Source: Todiramphus chloris collaris
Lineage: Eukaryota > Chordata > Aves > Coraciiformes > Alcedinidae
DNA: 64,000 bases
Direction: 5' to 3'
Assembly (NCBI GenBank): GCA_025345505.1
Contig: JANVCC010000064.1
Location: forward strand, 2,660,444-2,724,443
The notes beneath the pieces are model-generated. The model saw only the letters and a program-made list of their open reading frames with translations. It was not told the DNA's origin and made no database searches. This document shows positions 34,347-48,440 of the stretch, piece after piece; the first letter of the stretch is position 1, and each line of letters starts with the position of its first letter. The translations under genes and the position numbers were made by a program.

Positions 34347-34371
34347 TAATTAGAGGCTCTGCCTCTAATTA
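34347..34371. repeat. Perfect 11-bp inverted repeat containing TAATTA
   Basis: TAATTAGAGGC (34347-34357), spacer TCT, then GCCTCTAATTA (34361-34371). Each arm ends in a TAATTA homeodomain-type core, so it could bind a factor pair or form a short hairpin. Confidence 0.9.
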
Positions 34372-36957
34372 ACACCAAGGGGGACAATTTCGGGTTGCGC
34401 TGACAACCTTTGACTGAGCTCATCTTGACAATGCCACCTGCCCCTCTTTTAGTCCAGCTCAGAGCTCCCTTCCGCTTGGTGTTAAGTCTATGTCCAGCCT
34501 CCTAGACATGCTGCAATTAATTTCATTTAATTGGTCTAGTGTTGCCGGGTTTATTGACAGTCCACCCATCCAGACGTTACCTTATATCCCCTCCATGCCA
34601 ATTCTGATGTCCTCAAATGAAACAAAAGCCAAAAAATCAGCTCACTGATCATTTCACTTTACTCATTTGTTTATTAGTTTTTCACCCCATACACTCACAA
34701 TTGAGTTTTTTTTCCATTTTGATGGTTAACAAGCAGAAGGGAGGGGGAAATCACATTCTGGGCTTTTTGCTTCTCCCCGCCTATTCCCTTTTTTTAGCGC
34801 ACAGCAGATGTTTCGCACGTCAGTGTCTCTCTTGACAGAAGCGGCCTTTTCCTGTTGGGGAAAAGATGCTCCGAAGGAAATTTTCCTCTGAGCTCTTAGT
34901 CCCAAATCTCTTCAGCTTTCCCGCGGCTCTTCCCGTGCCTCCAGCTGGAGCACAAGAGGGAGCGTGTCCTCCGGGCTATCCCAGCACGCGGGGCTGTCTC
35001 GAGCGGTCCCCCAGCCTAGCATGCGTCGCCTTTGGGCCAGCTTCTACAGAAATGGCACAATAATGGAAATTGCCATTAATGGGAGTAAGAAACGTGCGCT
35101 CACTTCAACTGTCGCTGACCCACGAGGTAAAAGGAGCCCACAATTAAAAGCGTAACGTGGTGACAGACCCACGGGAGGACATCACTCCGATAAAACCCTA
35201 CGGACAAAACTGCTTATGGCACAACTGGCCTCGAGACGGGGTGAGGAGACAGGAGGTCCCTTCAGCCTTCACTTGTAAGAGGCACAAACCCAGGGCTCTG
35301 CTCGTTTCCCCCCCACCCTCCACGCTTCCACTGACTCGTATGAAAAATGGGGATGCTAATAGCCAGCTAACGGTGGCAATCTCTGAAATATCAGCTCTGC
35401 GCAAGCAGGTGAGCTGGCTCAGCTCACAGAAGTGACCCTGCCAGCGTTGCCAGAGACACACTGCTTTCTTTTTCTGGCCTGAACGATAAATCACCAGCTC
35501 ATCTCTGCTCCGTGATAGTTGGGGAATCAGCAGAGTGGTCAACTAGCTGTGCTTTGGCAAATGCCCCCGCAAGCGGGAATTACTGAATATTGTAGCACTG
35601 GGAGAGGGGGGAGAGGACTGGAGCTCGCTCTGCCTCTTCCTCCAGCTTCCCTATACGAGGAGGACCGTTTGCTCCAAGAGAAACACAAATAAACCTCTCG
35701 CTACAGGTAAAGACCAAAGGAATACGAGGGGGCTTCAAAACCCCCGAGTCCATTCTGGCTCGAGACAGTGGCACAAACTGGTTTTAAAAGTATAAAAGTA
35801 CAGCCAGGACCAGGTGTTTGGCCAACAGTCTGAGGCATGAAACCCCAGGAGCATTTTCATGCCGTTGCCTCCAATGGAGTAACCTCTGTTTCCTGGCACA
35901 TCCCCACCTCACTCCGTGCTCAAAAGCCAGCACTTCAGAGACGCATCTCCTCTGGAGCTGCTGAGAAAGGTTCTGGCACCAACTCCTTCCAGGGGATGAG
36001 ATCTGTGCATTATTTGCTAAAGCAAGTTTGACGTTAATTAGCAGGAATCTCACCAGCACAGGCTCACACCGCGCAGCAGATGCGATGCAGGCTCACGGCT
36101 CCTTCCCTCCCCGCTGGCTGGGATCGAGGGGGAAGAGCTGGAGTCACAGAGCTTGTGTGACACTTCCAGGAAGGATGAGACAAGAGGGACTGTCACCACC
36201 GGTGCCAAGCCGAGACATCCTCCCAGCAGCAGGTGGGATGTGTTTTTAAACAGGCTGGGAAAGAGACGGATGTCGCTCGTGGTAGACACGGCAGAGATGG
36301 GGGAGACATCACCAGGATCCCCGCTCCCCCCGGGAATGGCCAGCCCGGGACACGGTCCTTTGGCTTCCTCCAGAAAGTGGGTAGCAAGTGATCAAAGCAC
36401 TGGTCTGAAAGCTCCTGTTCCCTCCAGAACATCAGCTTCAGATTCAAGCCAGGCAGCTCAATTCCTCATCCTCTGTGCTCGATAAACCCTGGTCCATAAA
36501 ATTTATTGCATGCTTCTAGATGACAACTGCAGGGGGAAAAAAAAAACCACGCCAGCGCTGGAGTCGCGTCTCGTGTAGACAGCCTTTACAGATGGCATTG
36601 CCACGGCTGATTTACATGAGACAAGAGGCTGGCCAAAGCTGAGCGCCATGAAAAATCCCATACCTGGGCGTGGAGAAACCCCTTCCTCTCCGTGGCCCCA
36701 TCCTGCACCCTCCTTTCTGTCAAGGTCAGCTGCAACGTGCTGGTGAAAGCTACAGCCTTGTCCAGGGACACTGGAGAACGGGAGGTTGCTCGCAGCCACC
36801 CGCACCGGGCTGCACGTCACTGGGTACCCCACGTCCACCCGTCCGTCCATGTGAATGGTACAGAACAGACACGGTGCAGGGCAGAGGGAGGACAGTGATG
36901 GCAGGAAATCTCTCACGGAGCCCACGAATGCTGTCGAAGGACCTGCTGCTACCTCTC

Positions 36958-37127
36958 CTATACTGACCCAGAGAGATGGTTGATGCCCCATCCCTGGAAC
37001 CATTCCAGGTGCGGTTGGACAGGACTCTGAGCAACCTGCTCTAATTGCAGATGTCCCTGCTCCCTGCGAGGGGCTTGGACCAGACAACCTTTAAAGGTGC
37101 CTTCCCACCCAAACCAGTCCGTGACAG
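36958..37127 (+). mobile_element. CR1 LINE fragment, older copy
   Basis: CCAGAGAGATGGTTGATGCC, CCATCCCTGGAACCATTCCA, GGTTGGACAGGACTCTGAGC and GACAACCTTTAAAGGTGCCT follow the CR1 3' region in sense. The TTCTATGA tail has decayed. Confidence 0.93.
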
Positions 37128-38369
37128 TACAACCACGAAAAGGAGTTTGGTCCTTCTGAGTTACACGCTCAGCAAAGCCCCGGGGAAGTGCGGGCTCTCT
37201 CCACGGCCCAGGGAGGGGAGGTCAGAGAGATGCTACTGGTGGTATGAGACAGAATGAAACTGAGCATCCAGTGACCCTGAGAAAAGGGCACGGACTCGAG
37301 AGGAGCGGGATATCTGCGGCGCAGGACAAGGTATGGACAGCTCGAGAGCGCCTGGAGGAGCAGGCAGCAAAACCATGAGGGTTGGGGAAGGTCAGCAGTG
37401 AAGGATGCAGGACTGATGTACTGGGAGACAAGCTCCCTTCCCTCTCACCTGCAGCCACAGAAGCGAGGGCCGTGCGAGCAGAGCGACATCTCCGCCACGC
37501 CCCGTCCTCTCCTGAAAGCTTATTTAACCAGCAAGAGGGGAGAAACGCTGAACATCAAAGTTCACAGCAGATCAGGACCCAAATATGCAGCGTCCCAGCT
37601 GAGAAAGCGGTGCCCACCAGGGCTGCTGGTGGCCTCCTGACTCCATCCTCACCCTTTCTTTTCTGTAACAGAGGGGCTCAGGGGCTGGCAGAGTGGGAAG
37701 GCAGGAGGAAGAGGGAAAACAAGGGGAAAAAAAACCAGCAGCAGCCACACCACAGTGAAGGGAGTGGAAAGCTTTCTGAAGGAGCCATGTTTGTCACATT
37801 AAAGTGAGTGAGAGGCCGGCGCGGGCACTTCCCCGCCTGTCAAGTGCGTTTGTCTCTGGTGCCGGGAACTTTCATTATTCATTATTCGCCCGGCGTGGAC
37901 AGCAACAGGAGCGCCAGGCTCTGTCTAATCCCCACCTGATAATGTATTTCTGATAAGCATGACGGAGCCGACGCTACCGACCGGGAGTCACATTTCCAGC
38001 GGATCGAGTGCCATTTACAGGAGGCAGGCGCCACGAATTTGGATGCGGGAGATAAAGGGAGGTGCAGGAGGGGCTGAGGATGCGAGAGAAGAGCAGCGAG
38101 GTTGGTCCAGGGACAGAGGCGGCCTCGCCATCCCCATCGCAAAGATGCGCGCACGTCAGTAATGTTACACACCACCCAAAAGCGGCGGCAAAGACACGGG
38201 AAGAGTCTCGGGTTGACTCGTCTCATCCCAGCCGGGTCTCCTCTGTATGGTACAGAGTTCAAAACAGCAGAGGTTCATAAAAAACGACCCCTTTGAGACA
38301 CAACTCGGAGTTCCAGGAGCGCATCGTGCTTAGGGAGAGCGTAACTCCGGCGGCTGTCCAGGGTCCACG

Positions 38370-38620
38370 TCCACTGGCAATTATCATGCCTCGGATCAAC
38401 CTCATTGACTCCAATAGCGGCGCGGTACAAAGCTACAGCAATGGGCCATTAATATTTATCAGGCTTCATACGAGGAAAAATGGCTTGTATGATATGTTCT
38501 GTGTAATTTATGTCATGTATTTTAACAGTGGGTCATGGCAGAAGCCAGATAACAATAACCTTGTCAACCAGCAGGATTTATAGCCTGGTTAGGATACATA
38601 TAAAGGTGCCCACATTATTG
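38370..38620. promoter_or_regulatory. AT-rich island, strong conserved-element candidate
   Basis: About 250 bp of unique low-GC sequence: CAATTATCATGCCTCGGATC, GGGCCATTAATATTTATCAG, TGTGTAATTTATGTCATGTA and CCAGATAACAATAACC. The mix of CpG-containing and AT-rich words looks preserved rather than decayed. Confidence 0.4.
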
Positions 38621-41600
38621 CAAGCCATAAGTATTTCAAGTGTGAAAACTCTAAAGAAGAGGTATAGGTGCCAGAGGGCTAAAACTATGGCTATTTGAGA
38701 GAAAGAGAGAATTTAGGTCAAGTATAAATATGGAAAAAGTTCTCGATGCCAACATTGACAGCATCTCCCAGGAGGAAGGAGGAGATGCTCCATTGTTTTT
38801 GACATTTCAAACGAGGCTGGATGGAGAACTAAATATTACACGTGGTAAAGAGCAGCTTACAGGCCAGCGAGGGGATAGGCTAAAATACAACCCTGCTATG
38901 AAAAATGGCAACGGGAAGGTGACGCAGCCTTCACTTCCTAGCCCACAAAGCAGCTCCCCATGCGTATTCAGAGGAGATGAAGACGAGCTGGTCCCAGAAG
39001 ACCAGAGCATCCCTGCAGCCTCGTGGAGCTCAAGCAGCAGGAGAACTCCCGCCACGCAGCGATCGTAACTTTGCAACAGCAGCAGCTCTTTAACAGCTTC
39101 CCTCGCTAACAAGCTGCTGCTCTTGTTTTCATGTTTTGGAATGGCTTAATCCTGTACATGATAACATCCCCAACGAGCGAGTGCATTAAACTGTGACAGC
39201 TTTTCACTGACCTAAGCAATTGCACTGCAAAAACGCCATTAGCGTCTCTCTCTTCTTCATCTAATCCCCCCTCCCCATCCCTTCCCTCCCTCTGCCTTTT
39301 CCCTGGCCGGTAAGAGCTATGCTCAATACCACTATTAAATTACCCTTAGAAATACGCTCCTCAAAGAAAATCAATGCACACGTGTTTTAACACTTGTCAC
39401 GAATAGATCAACTGGGCAATCAAACATATATTATTCCACCCGAGGTTTAAATAAATAAAAAGGGCCACATGTTGATGGCCTGTTCCCAGGGCGCGTGCCA
39501 CTTCCCGGGCTGCCTCCGTGCCCAGCACCGCTCTCTGCTCCGCCTGAATCCGCCCTAACGGCGATGCCACGGGTACAAGGGGGAAGGATCAAGCCCCAGC
39601 GCTCACTGAACCCGGGTTTACAGTGATGTCAAGCTGGGGAGGCCGTAAGGACCCATCCCCGGCACAGCCAGCGTTCCCCGGCTGCGGCATCGGGCTGCGC
39701 AGAAGCTGCTGCACAGGCTCTCTGTGCTTGTTTTTCAAATCCTTCTCCTCATTCCCTTCCTGACGCTATTACTTGCTGCCCCAGGTGCCAGTGCAACCAT
39801 TCTCCCCAGGAGCACGTCTCGGCGTCTCGAGATAAAGAGCCATTGCTGATGGTTTGTATGGGGAACATGCACACAGGTCTAAAGTGCCTGATAAATAGAT
39901 CGTGAGCCTTGAAATCTATCCCTACTGTGAAGACGTTTGCTGAGACTATTTTTACTTCAACATCATTTTCTATCTTCTTTCTTCTTTTTTTTTTTTTTTC
40001 TTTACCCACCCTTCCTCTTTTTTCCTTGGTCAAACTGGGACAGAGAGGGATTTCTTGCCGACTAATTAAAGTCCCACATGTTAATGAACTCCCAACACTT
40101 TACTGCCTCCGAGTGTCTGCAGCCCCACAGGAAATTAATAGGAGCTTTAATCACGAAGAGACTTGAAAGGTCAGTGCCTGCTATGGGTCTCCAAACACAG
40201 AAGGCAACAGAATCACATCATATTTTTAAAACAGCCCGCTGAGAAGCCATGGGGCTGCGGCCCGAGACAAAATAACAGGCAGAAAATGAGAGGTGCTGCT
40301 GCCGTCACGGGGTGAGGGGAAAGCGGGACGAGGGAGGCTGCAATCACATGCTCTGCATCTTTGTTTTCTATTTAATCTGCCCTACCTTTGTTATTTCTTT
40401 TTTCCCCAGTGCAAGGCCAGATTACACGTGACCGATCTGCTCCGACGTAACCCTTTACCAGCCTCCTCGACGGCTCATCTCATGACCTTCCTCTCCATCT
40501 ACTTGCTAAACAAGCTCTGCCCCGTTTTCCCTTCCCAGCTATTTGCGTGCATCTTCCTAAAGCTCTTTTCAGGGTATGAGGAGGTACGGAGATAAATTGA
40601 GATTCTAAGTAGCTGCTCCGGGTGGACCAATTACTGAGCTAATCCATAATACCTACCTGGCTCCAGTAGCTAGTTATTTACAGCAGTCACCAAAAGCTCA
40701 CAGACAATCGCTTCTGCAAGCACCAGCTCTGCGAGGTATTTTTAGCCCAGCCCCGGTGAAGCGCTTGAAGGCCTTCAACTCAAGGACCATCTCCAAGTAG
40801 AGGTGCAAACTCAGAAGGACAGCTTGGACTGAGCACGTCTGGGGCTGGTCAGCACGGCCCCAGTTAGCACATGGACTGGGGTGATGTTTTCACACACCTA
40901 TTCCTGGCGCAAACCTCAGCCCATCACAGGTTTTCCTGTCCACTCCCAACAGAAGCGCCTCCGGGTCCAACGGGAGAAACCATGTCTAGGTCACAGCTAC
41001 GAATCCAAACCTGGTCTGGACGCTGCAAGATGTCCACACAGAAGACCACTATTCAACGTACAAGTGAGGAAAGCCTCAACTATCCCGACCTGGCCAGTCA
41101 AACTGAGCTAGGGACGCTTGGCCATTGGCTTGAGGACCCTCAAAGAGAAAAATATTCCTGTTCCCGATCTCAGCATCCACACGCAGCTCCTCTTCTCCCT
41201 TCCAAACCCTTCCAAGAAGCTCTGGCAGCTCTTCCCTCTTCCTCCCACTCTCCTCAATTTCTCTGACCCCTGAACCTCCAATGATGTGATTTCCTACCGG
41301 ATTGATTGTAAAAGCTTCAGCTACTCTAATCACAGATCAATGTCCTGCTCCGTGGAGAGAAAATCATCCTGGTGGTGTTTATTATCTGCACAAATTTCTG
41401 CCGCCCTCCTTGCGCTCCTGTAGCTCTTTAACTCCCTCCCTTCCTGCAGTCTTCAGTTGCTCACTCATTGGGGCCTCCTCAAGATGGGCTGAGGAGGGAA
41501 ATAATTCCCCCGGGATTTCACAAGCGACTGCTCCCAGCACCCTCACCAGCAAATTTCCACCATAAATCTCTCCTGCCTTGAAGAGAAGCCAAAAGACATC

Positions 41601-42854
41601 CAACCAGCTGGCTGCAATCCCAACGCCAAGAAGGAACGAGGCCAGGAATGAGTCCAAGCAGAAACCAAACTTCTCTGCAAGCTGGATGGAGGCACCGGAG
41701 GAGCAGGAAATTTGGCCACCCAAGAGCAAGTATCTAGATCTGAGAGCTGAGCCTGGCTCAGCCACGGGCCAGACCGAGCTCCTGAAAGCTCATACCCAAA
41801 AGCGAAGGATCAGACCTAACACCTGGCTGCTCCAGCCCATCTCCAGAGCACCTTCAAAGAGCTTTACGCTCCAGAGGCCTTTCCATCTTTAGGTTTACAA
41901 GCTACATCCCGAGAGGGAAGGAGCCCCCAGCACTACTGACGAGGCTCAAAGACTTGGCAGCGCATAGCCCAGGAGAAAACCCGGCGCTGCAACGGCATCA
42001 AATGTACACTTCAGACGCCCTCCCGCTTGCAGGGAAGTGCTTCTTCCCTCGAGTTCAAAGACTCTTCCCTTTGGGCAGGTTATAATTGAGCACCGTGACG
42101 TTATCCGCACCGGCCGCTCTCAGAGATGTGGCGCTGGATGAGACCCATCATCGCTCCCCGCTTCTCTCCAGCAATTCCTCGGCCTTATTTTGACTTGCGG
42201 TTCCTCATCCCCCCCTTGGGATTTGGCCCCATCTACAGAGATAATTGGAAACACACCCTCCCCATCCTCCTCCTGTCAGGAGCCAGCTGTCTGATGCTTT
42301 AAAGACAATCTCCTTGTTTTCCTCCCCCCCTGCTCCCTGCGAAAGCCTCTGCTGAGATCCTGGCGAGACAAACGCCACGGGGAGTGGGAGGAGATGGCCC
42401 CACTCCCTTCCCAAATAACTCATCCTCTGCAGGCCCAGTCTCAGCTTCCCCTTCAATTTCCAGCCGAATTTCATCTGACAGCACTTGAGAAAGCGCTACG
42501 AGAAATCACCATCGGAGCAATAAGACGATTACAGTCCCTCAACGGCCATAGCCGAGGATGCAATAACTGCGCCCGTCGCTCACCTCTGGCTTTGGCCTCT
42601 CCACAACCCATCCTCCTCCGAGAGAGCCCCATCCCCACTCCTGTGATGTTGTGATGCTCTTTTCTTAAGTGCTGGCTGCCGTAGGAGAGGGAAGGAGCAC
42701 CCAAGCCCATGGGAGATGCAGACAGCAAACTTTCCCCACGAGAGCCGGTCCTCCGGCAGCGAGCATCCCTCCCCCTCCATCCCTGCGACGGGGATGTCTT
42801 CCCTTTGCTGCCACCGCCAGCACTGACAGTGGCCTCCTGAAGAACTGGGATGGA

Positions 42855-42900
42855 TATACACACACACAGATACATATATATATATATATATATAAAAAAA
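42855..42900. repeat. CA/TA dinucleotide microsatellite
   Basis: A short CA run (about 42857-42868) followed by a TA run (about 42874-42894) and seven A. Confidence 0.95.
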
Positions 42901-45900
42901 GAAGAACGACCCGCTTAATGAGCTCTGATACCCTCCTTGTAAAGAGTGGGAAATTATCTGCGAGTCTAGGAATATCTTCATTAAAAATGCATTTAGCTGT
43001 GGAGCGCTCCGAAAGAGAGACCTGTAATACATGAAAGATTAGCCCCAGATTGCTGATTGGGCTCTTTCACATCGTTATGGTAATTAGGCTCGCACAGGCT
43101 GTTGTGCTGACTCCGATACTTTGCCGGGCTTGCCTTTGTCTGGGATTTAAGGTGGATTTTCCCCCCTGCTCCTCACCTCTCCTCCCTCCTCACCAATTCC
43201 TCCCTCTCCGTCTGTTTCGGCTCTGGCCGAGGAGCGGACAATACCTCGGCTCATCAATATGCAAAGTGCCGCCGTCCGATTCGCCCGCGCTCCTGGGCCA
43301 CCTCTGCCAACCCCAGCCCTACCTCACACGGAGGAGAGAGAAGAAATTAATGGTAATTACGAGGTGTGAGTGGATATTACAGCTCTCAGTCTGATTGCCA
43401 GTGAAACCAAATAAAAATGCAACTTAATCAGCCAATTATTAAAGCAGGGAATAAACAAACGGTGACGTGCCCTCAGCTCTCCTTAGGCACTGACCCAGCT
43501 CCAGCAGGCAAACTTTACTCCACTCTGGTTGGGGTTTTTTTGGCCCTCTCTGTGTCAGTGGAAAGGGAAAACCCACCCAGCCCACTGAGCTGGAGCGAGA
43601 AAAGCATACTTGAGGCGAGGCGTGAGGGGCGAGGAGAAGGTTTCCAGGGAAGACCGCATTGAAGGAGTGCGCCTTTCAACAAGTCTCCTGGCTCACCTCT
43701 CACTGTCAAGTACTGCTTCAGCTTTCCTGAGCTGCTGAACCTGTTCCACGGAGCACACGGCTGCAGATCTCCTCTGAAGCGCAGCAAAAAAGGCTATGGT
43801 GAGGCAGGCAGGTGCCTGCCGACCCCTGGGTTAACCTCCACGAGGAGGAAGGGCCATTTGGTGCCACGGAACCGGTGAGGCGGCGGAGGCAGGAACGTGC
43901 CGTATCGCTGCTCGGGCATCGCTGTGTCTTATTCCCCTGAGCTACAGCAAACAGCAAAAGAACCTCTTCCTTTGGTCTTAACTTGAGGATCCAAGGTCCT
44001 TCAAACACTGCCTAGCTACTGAGACTCAACCAAGGCATCCAAGCCAGACGTCTGAGCAGCAGAGGTGTCAGAAACCCTGACTTGTGCCATCAACCGCTGA
44101 AACGTCTTTCCACGAGAGGCATTTGAGATGCAGCGGCCGAGTCCGGCCAACCTAAAAAGCAAGGAGCGCAAACAACTACGAGGCCACCCCATTCGGTGAC
44201 AGAAATAACCAGGCGCTGCCTCCTCCCTCCCAAAACAGGTCTGGGCTTCTCCGCTGCCGCCATCCTGGATGATAACGCTTCTCCGGTGACCTCGAGCCGG
44301 TGCCAGCCCGTCTCATCGCTCGCTAATCCCAGCCAGGAAGCTCTCTAAACCCCGCTGCTCACCCTCTTATCATCTCCTCCTCCCCTATCTGCCCACCTTA
44401 GGTTTCAGCTGGCGCTGGTCTAATCCAGCTCAGAGCCCAGGGGATCTCGGCGGAGCCACCAGCCTTGTATTAAGTTTATGGCAACAAGGTAGGTTTGGAG
44501 ATTTTCCAGGTGTGATCTGAGCCTCTGATTCAGAATAACAATGGCCAGGAACGATCATAAATTAATATTCTCGTCCATCTCTCCCTTCCTCATACATGTA
44601 TTGATGTGTTTCTACAGCCCCTCTGCATCCTCCCGCCACTCTATTCATCCATCTATCTCCTGGCATGTCCTTTAATTACCTACCCATTAGGTTTCCTCTT
44701 TCCTGGCTTCACATTTTATCCCTTCTATGGCCATAGCAGGGAATAAGCTTTAACCCTGTCACGGACCATGGGGAAGAGTTTAGGCCAGCGGCCACATGCA
44801 AGGGGATGCCGAGCTCCACCCTTCGCAGGGAGCTCTCCAGAAATTCCCTCTTGGGAGACAAAAAAGCTTCTGATTAAGCGAAGGAGGCCGTTGCCACAGC
44901 TGTAAGCTGGACAACTACCCCAGGGGACACTGTTGGATTGCCCTTCTGCTCCAAACCTTCACCGGGCACGGGAGGAAGCCAAGCCACAGCTCCTACAAGG
45001 ATTCCAGCTTAGGAAACCCACCCCATGTGTCCTCCTCAGCCCCCACCCCCTTCAAATCCTTCTGCAAAGACACTTTTTCCTCCAAGACCTCGCAAATAAG
45101 GCCCAGTGTGCAAGGACGATGCAACAGAGATTGCTGGTTTGGGTAGGTCTTGGGGGCTTGCAGAGAGGGGCCGGGGCTGTGCTACCCATGCAGCAGCGAT
45201 GGGCGCTGACACAGCATCTGCCTTTGGAACACATGAACCATTTTTTTTTTCAGCTGACAGCCCCCAGAGCCAGCGTTCACATCCAAAAAAAAGCACAGCA
45301 GAGGCTCTTTGTGAACAAGTCCACCAGCAAAACCAAAGCCGAACACCAGCAGGGCGACAGCTGTAACGACCCAGAGCGTACGTCCCGCTCGGAGGGCTGG
45401 GAGAGGCTGTTCGGCTGCCGGTGACGGATGGCATTTGGATTTCAGCGAGACAGTTTTCGCAGGAAATCTGCAGAGCAGCCAGTTTGAAGACACCCCCGTC
45501 CGCTTCCCCGAGTAATTGCTTAATAAGCATCGCATCAGCCTCGTTTGCTGCGCCCGCGTCCAACGGGAGCCACCACAGCAGACTGGGAAACCCGTCCTTG
45601 GAGGCTCACCAAAAAGGACTTGGTGAAACAGCCTGTCCCAGACTCCACTGTCGAGGCAGCACCACCCGTATCCATCCCATCCCCATCCTGTACCGGCCCA
45701 CGTTGCTCTCCAAAGCCCTCTCTCCACATCCTCTCCCAGCACTTTCTGATGCTTGCTACCAGACAGATTGTGATTCCCAAATATCTAACCTTGATCTTCC
45801 CTGCTGCAAATTAATCTGATTCCTTCCTGTTTTGTCTCGCCGTGGACATGGAGAGCCATCGATCGCCCTCTTTTCTATAACAACTTCTGACATATTGGAA

Positions 45901-48199
45901 AAAGAAAAAAAAAGAGTTGGCATCTCTCTCCCTTGCCTTCGGGTTCCTGCAGGCAGCCCTCCGAGGTTTGCTGGAAGCTCTGCTGGGCCCTGCTCACAAC
46001 ACCCAGCCCTGTTCTGCAGGGAGGAGTTGCTCTGCAGAGCTGCTCCTTCCCTCTCCTGCTGCTCCCAGAGTTATACTGGGGGAGCTGAGGTCCTCAGGCC
46101 TGATGGGTACAGGGTGGGGAAGGATAGGGGAATTAATATCCCATGGAGCAGCTGGTCATTTCTAGCTTGAGTCAGAGAGAGACCTCAAACAGCAGCATTC
46201 CCTCTCCACATGCACAGCTTCATCTCCTCCCACCCTTCCACTCCTCCCAGTGAACTCCCCACAAATGGGTGCCCGGTTCTGGGCTGCTACCTCCTCCCAG
46301 GAGGGTCCGTGCCCAAGCTGGTTCCTCAGATCATGTGCCAGCCCGGTATCTGTGCCACCAGCGATGTCAACACAAGAAGCAAGCGTCTCTGTCACGACCG
46401 CTGCTATTTATACCCCGAGGGTCTGATGAGCATCAGCAGCACTGGAGAGCACAATGGCGAGCGGCAGGCGCTTGATTACCGAGGGGTATTTTTAGAGCAT
46501 GTGAATCCTCTGCCCCCTCAGCGGAGGGTTTTCTTTCTCCCTCCCTTCCCATCCCAAACCCCTGACGGCAGCACTGGGCGCTGCTCCGTGCCTGTGCTCA
46601 CAGCTGTTATTAAGAGCCCTGCCAGACAACTCGCTCTTGTTCCCACCAACAAGTGGGTAAATCGCTGCAATTACGCTCCAAAAGGCACATCCCCATCCAT
46701 CCTTCCTCCTGTCCATCCTTCCTCCCGCCCCTCCAGACACACGACTGCACCCTGCAAAACAAAGTAATGAGTGGCAGTTGAAATTCTTACACAGTTAAAG
46801 GTACCTGGAAGAGCTGGAGCCAAAGGTGCCTCTCCTTTAGCCAGCAGCAAGAGCTGGAGCTGAGCAGTGGGAACCCAACTGGAAACCATCTCAGGTCAAC
46901 CGGGAGGCATCGGCTTTTATAACCTCGCCAGCCTTCCAGTGCCTCTTCAGCCCGAGCAGCTGGGAGCTGCTATTCCCCGGTAGGTTAACACAGCTGGGGC
47001 AACTTTGAGGGGAACCAGCTTTGCTTCATCAGCCACATCAACAGGCTCTGTGCTGCCATCTCCTCTCCTGCTCCAATTTCTTTAAATTGCAAGCTGCAAA
47101 TAGCATACTGTCTTGTTTTCCGACCCACGACCATCTGGAAATATCTCTCAAATCTTCTACTCGTGCGTTCCGGCCTTTTTTAGCACTCTCTTCTTCTCTT
47201 TATCACCTCTCCCTGTTCCAGATCCAGGCTCTGGTTTGCAGAAAGGGCCAGCGAGTCAGAAACACGAAGGGTCTGGGTCACAGCAGCACCTTTCTCGAGG
47301 ACCGGAGACTCCCAGAGCTGGACCCTTTCTGACAGAGACCTCAAATATTGTTCCTCCAAAGGTGCCAGCATCCAATCCTCATCCTGCCCGTTGCCTGGCT
47401 GCACCCAAGGGGTGAGTGCTAGTGTCCCTGGAGTTTCCGAGTCCCTCTCATTCCATCCTGAACACCTCAGAACCACATTAAAGATGCTGGACACCCCAGA
47501 GTTTCTAACTGTACAGAAAAAATGCTTGCCCAGCACCTCTGAAAACCAGAGACCCAAGGCAGGTACAGCAACAGAGGAGCCAAGCGGTACCTCCACAGCT
47601 ACCCAGCTCTAACCAGTGGCATCAAAACCTTCCCAAAAAGCTTCAGGTACCGCAGCCGCCTGAGAGAAGGCAGCTGCCGGCCCCCAGCTCCTCTTTGAAT
47701 CCATCAGCTCTTCCCGACTCCCCTTGGATCCGCAAAAGCCATTTCACACTTGTCCTTGGACACCTTTTACAGGCGGCAAATTAACACCGGCAACTGATCA
47801 TTAATCAGAGCTACTGGGGAAGGGGGATGAGGCCGGCCAGGCTCTGCTCCCGTTCATGTCAGACAAATACAAGCCCGTGGAGCGACTCCAGACAACAGAC
47901 AGCGGCACGGGGCCGGGCGCTCAATCACGCAGCACCCGACGCCGAGCTCAGCGGCCAGCGGCCCGGCATCTGGGCTCGTCTCGACTGGCTCCAGCAAGCA
48001 CGCTGCTCGGGAAGGGAAAAGGGGAAGGAAAAAGTACAGCGGCGGTTTGTCGCCCGCCGCCCCGGCCACGCGAAGAGAACGCGGTCGGTTAGATACGGCT
48101 TTTCCCATTACAGCCGGTTAATGACTTGCCATTGTCCTCCGAACAGGCGAGGAGGGGAGGACGGAGGACAGAATCTCTCTGCCTGATTGCAGAGGTGTC

Positions 48200-48440
48200 C
48201 TGGACTCGCCGCACAAAGCCCTCCGTCGTAATTAAAAGCTGCTGTTTCTCATTCCTCACAAAGGCAGGCTGGCAATTAAATCCGCTCTGTCGAGAACTGC
48301 GCTTTCCCTTACAGGCACACGCGTACTTACGCAGGCAGAGCTAGACTTTAAATGCAGTTCTTTACAAAATAAGAAACAGCCTCACTCCGCAGGAGTGTAA
48401 AGAGGTCTCCCATCATTCCAGAGCATATAAATATTTTTAA
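48200..48440. promoter_or_regulatory. AT-rich island, candidate conserved element
   Basis: Contains GTCGTAATTAAAAGCTGCTG, GGCAATTAAATCCGCTCTGT, ACTTTAAATGCAGTTC and CATATAAATATTTTTAATGC. Unique sequence with ATTA cores. Confidence 0.33.

Larger units (their letters stand above)
27870..36955 (-). other. OPCML: OPCML upstream intron, third segment
   Basis: Noncoding intron. AT-richer islands lie at about 28085-28260, 28740-28960, 32160-32330, 33090-33200, 33415-33515 and 34330-34560. Poly(A) runs occur at 32331-32353 and 36537-36546, and poly(T) at 33218-33231. The 255-codon frame at 29425-30192 begins at a TTG, matches nothing recognisable and is rejected as a gene. Confidence 0.65.
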
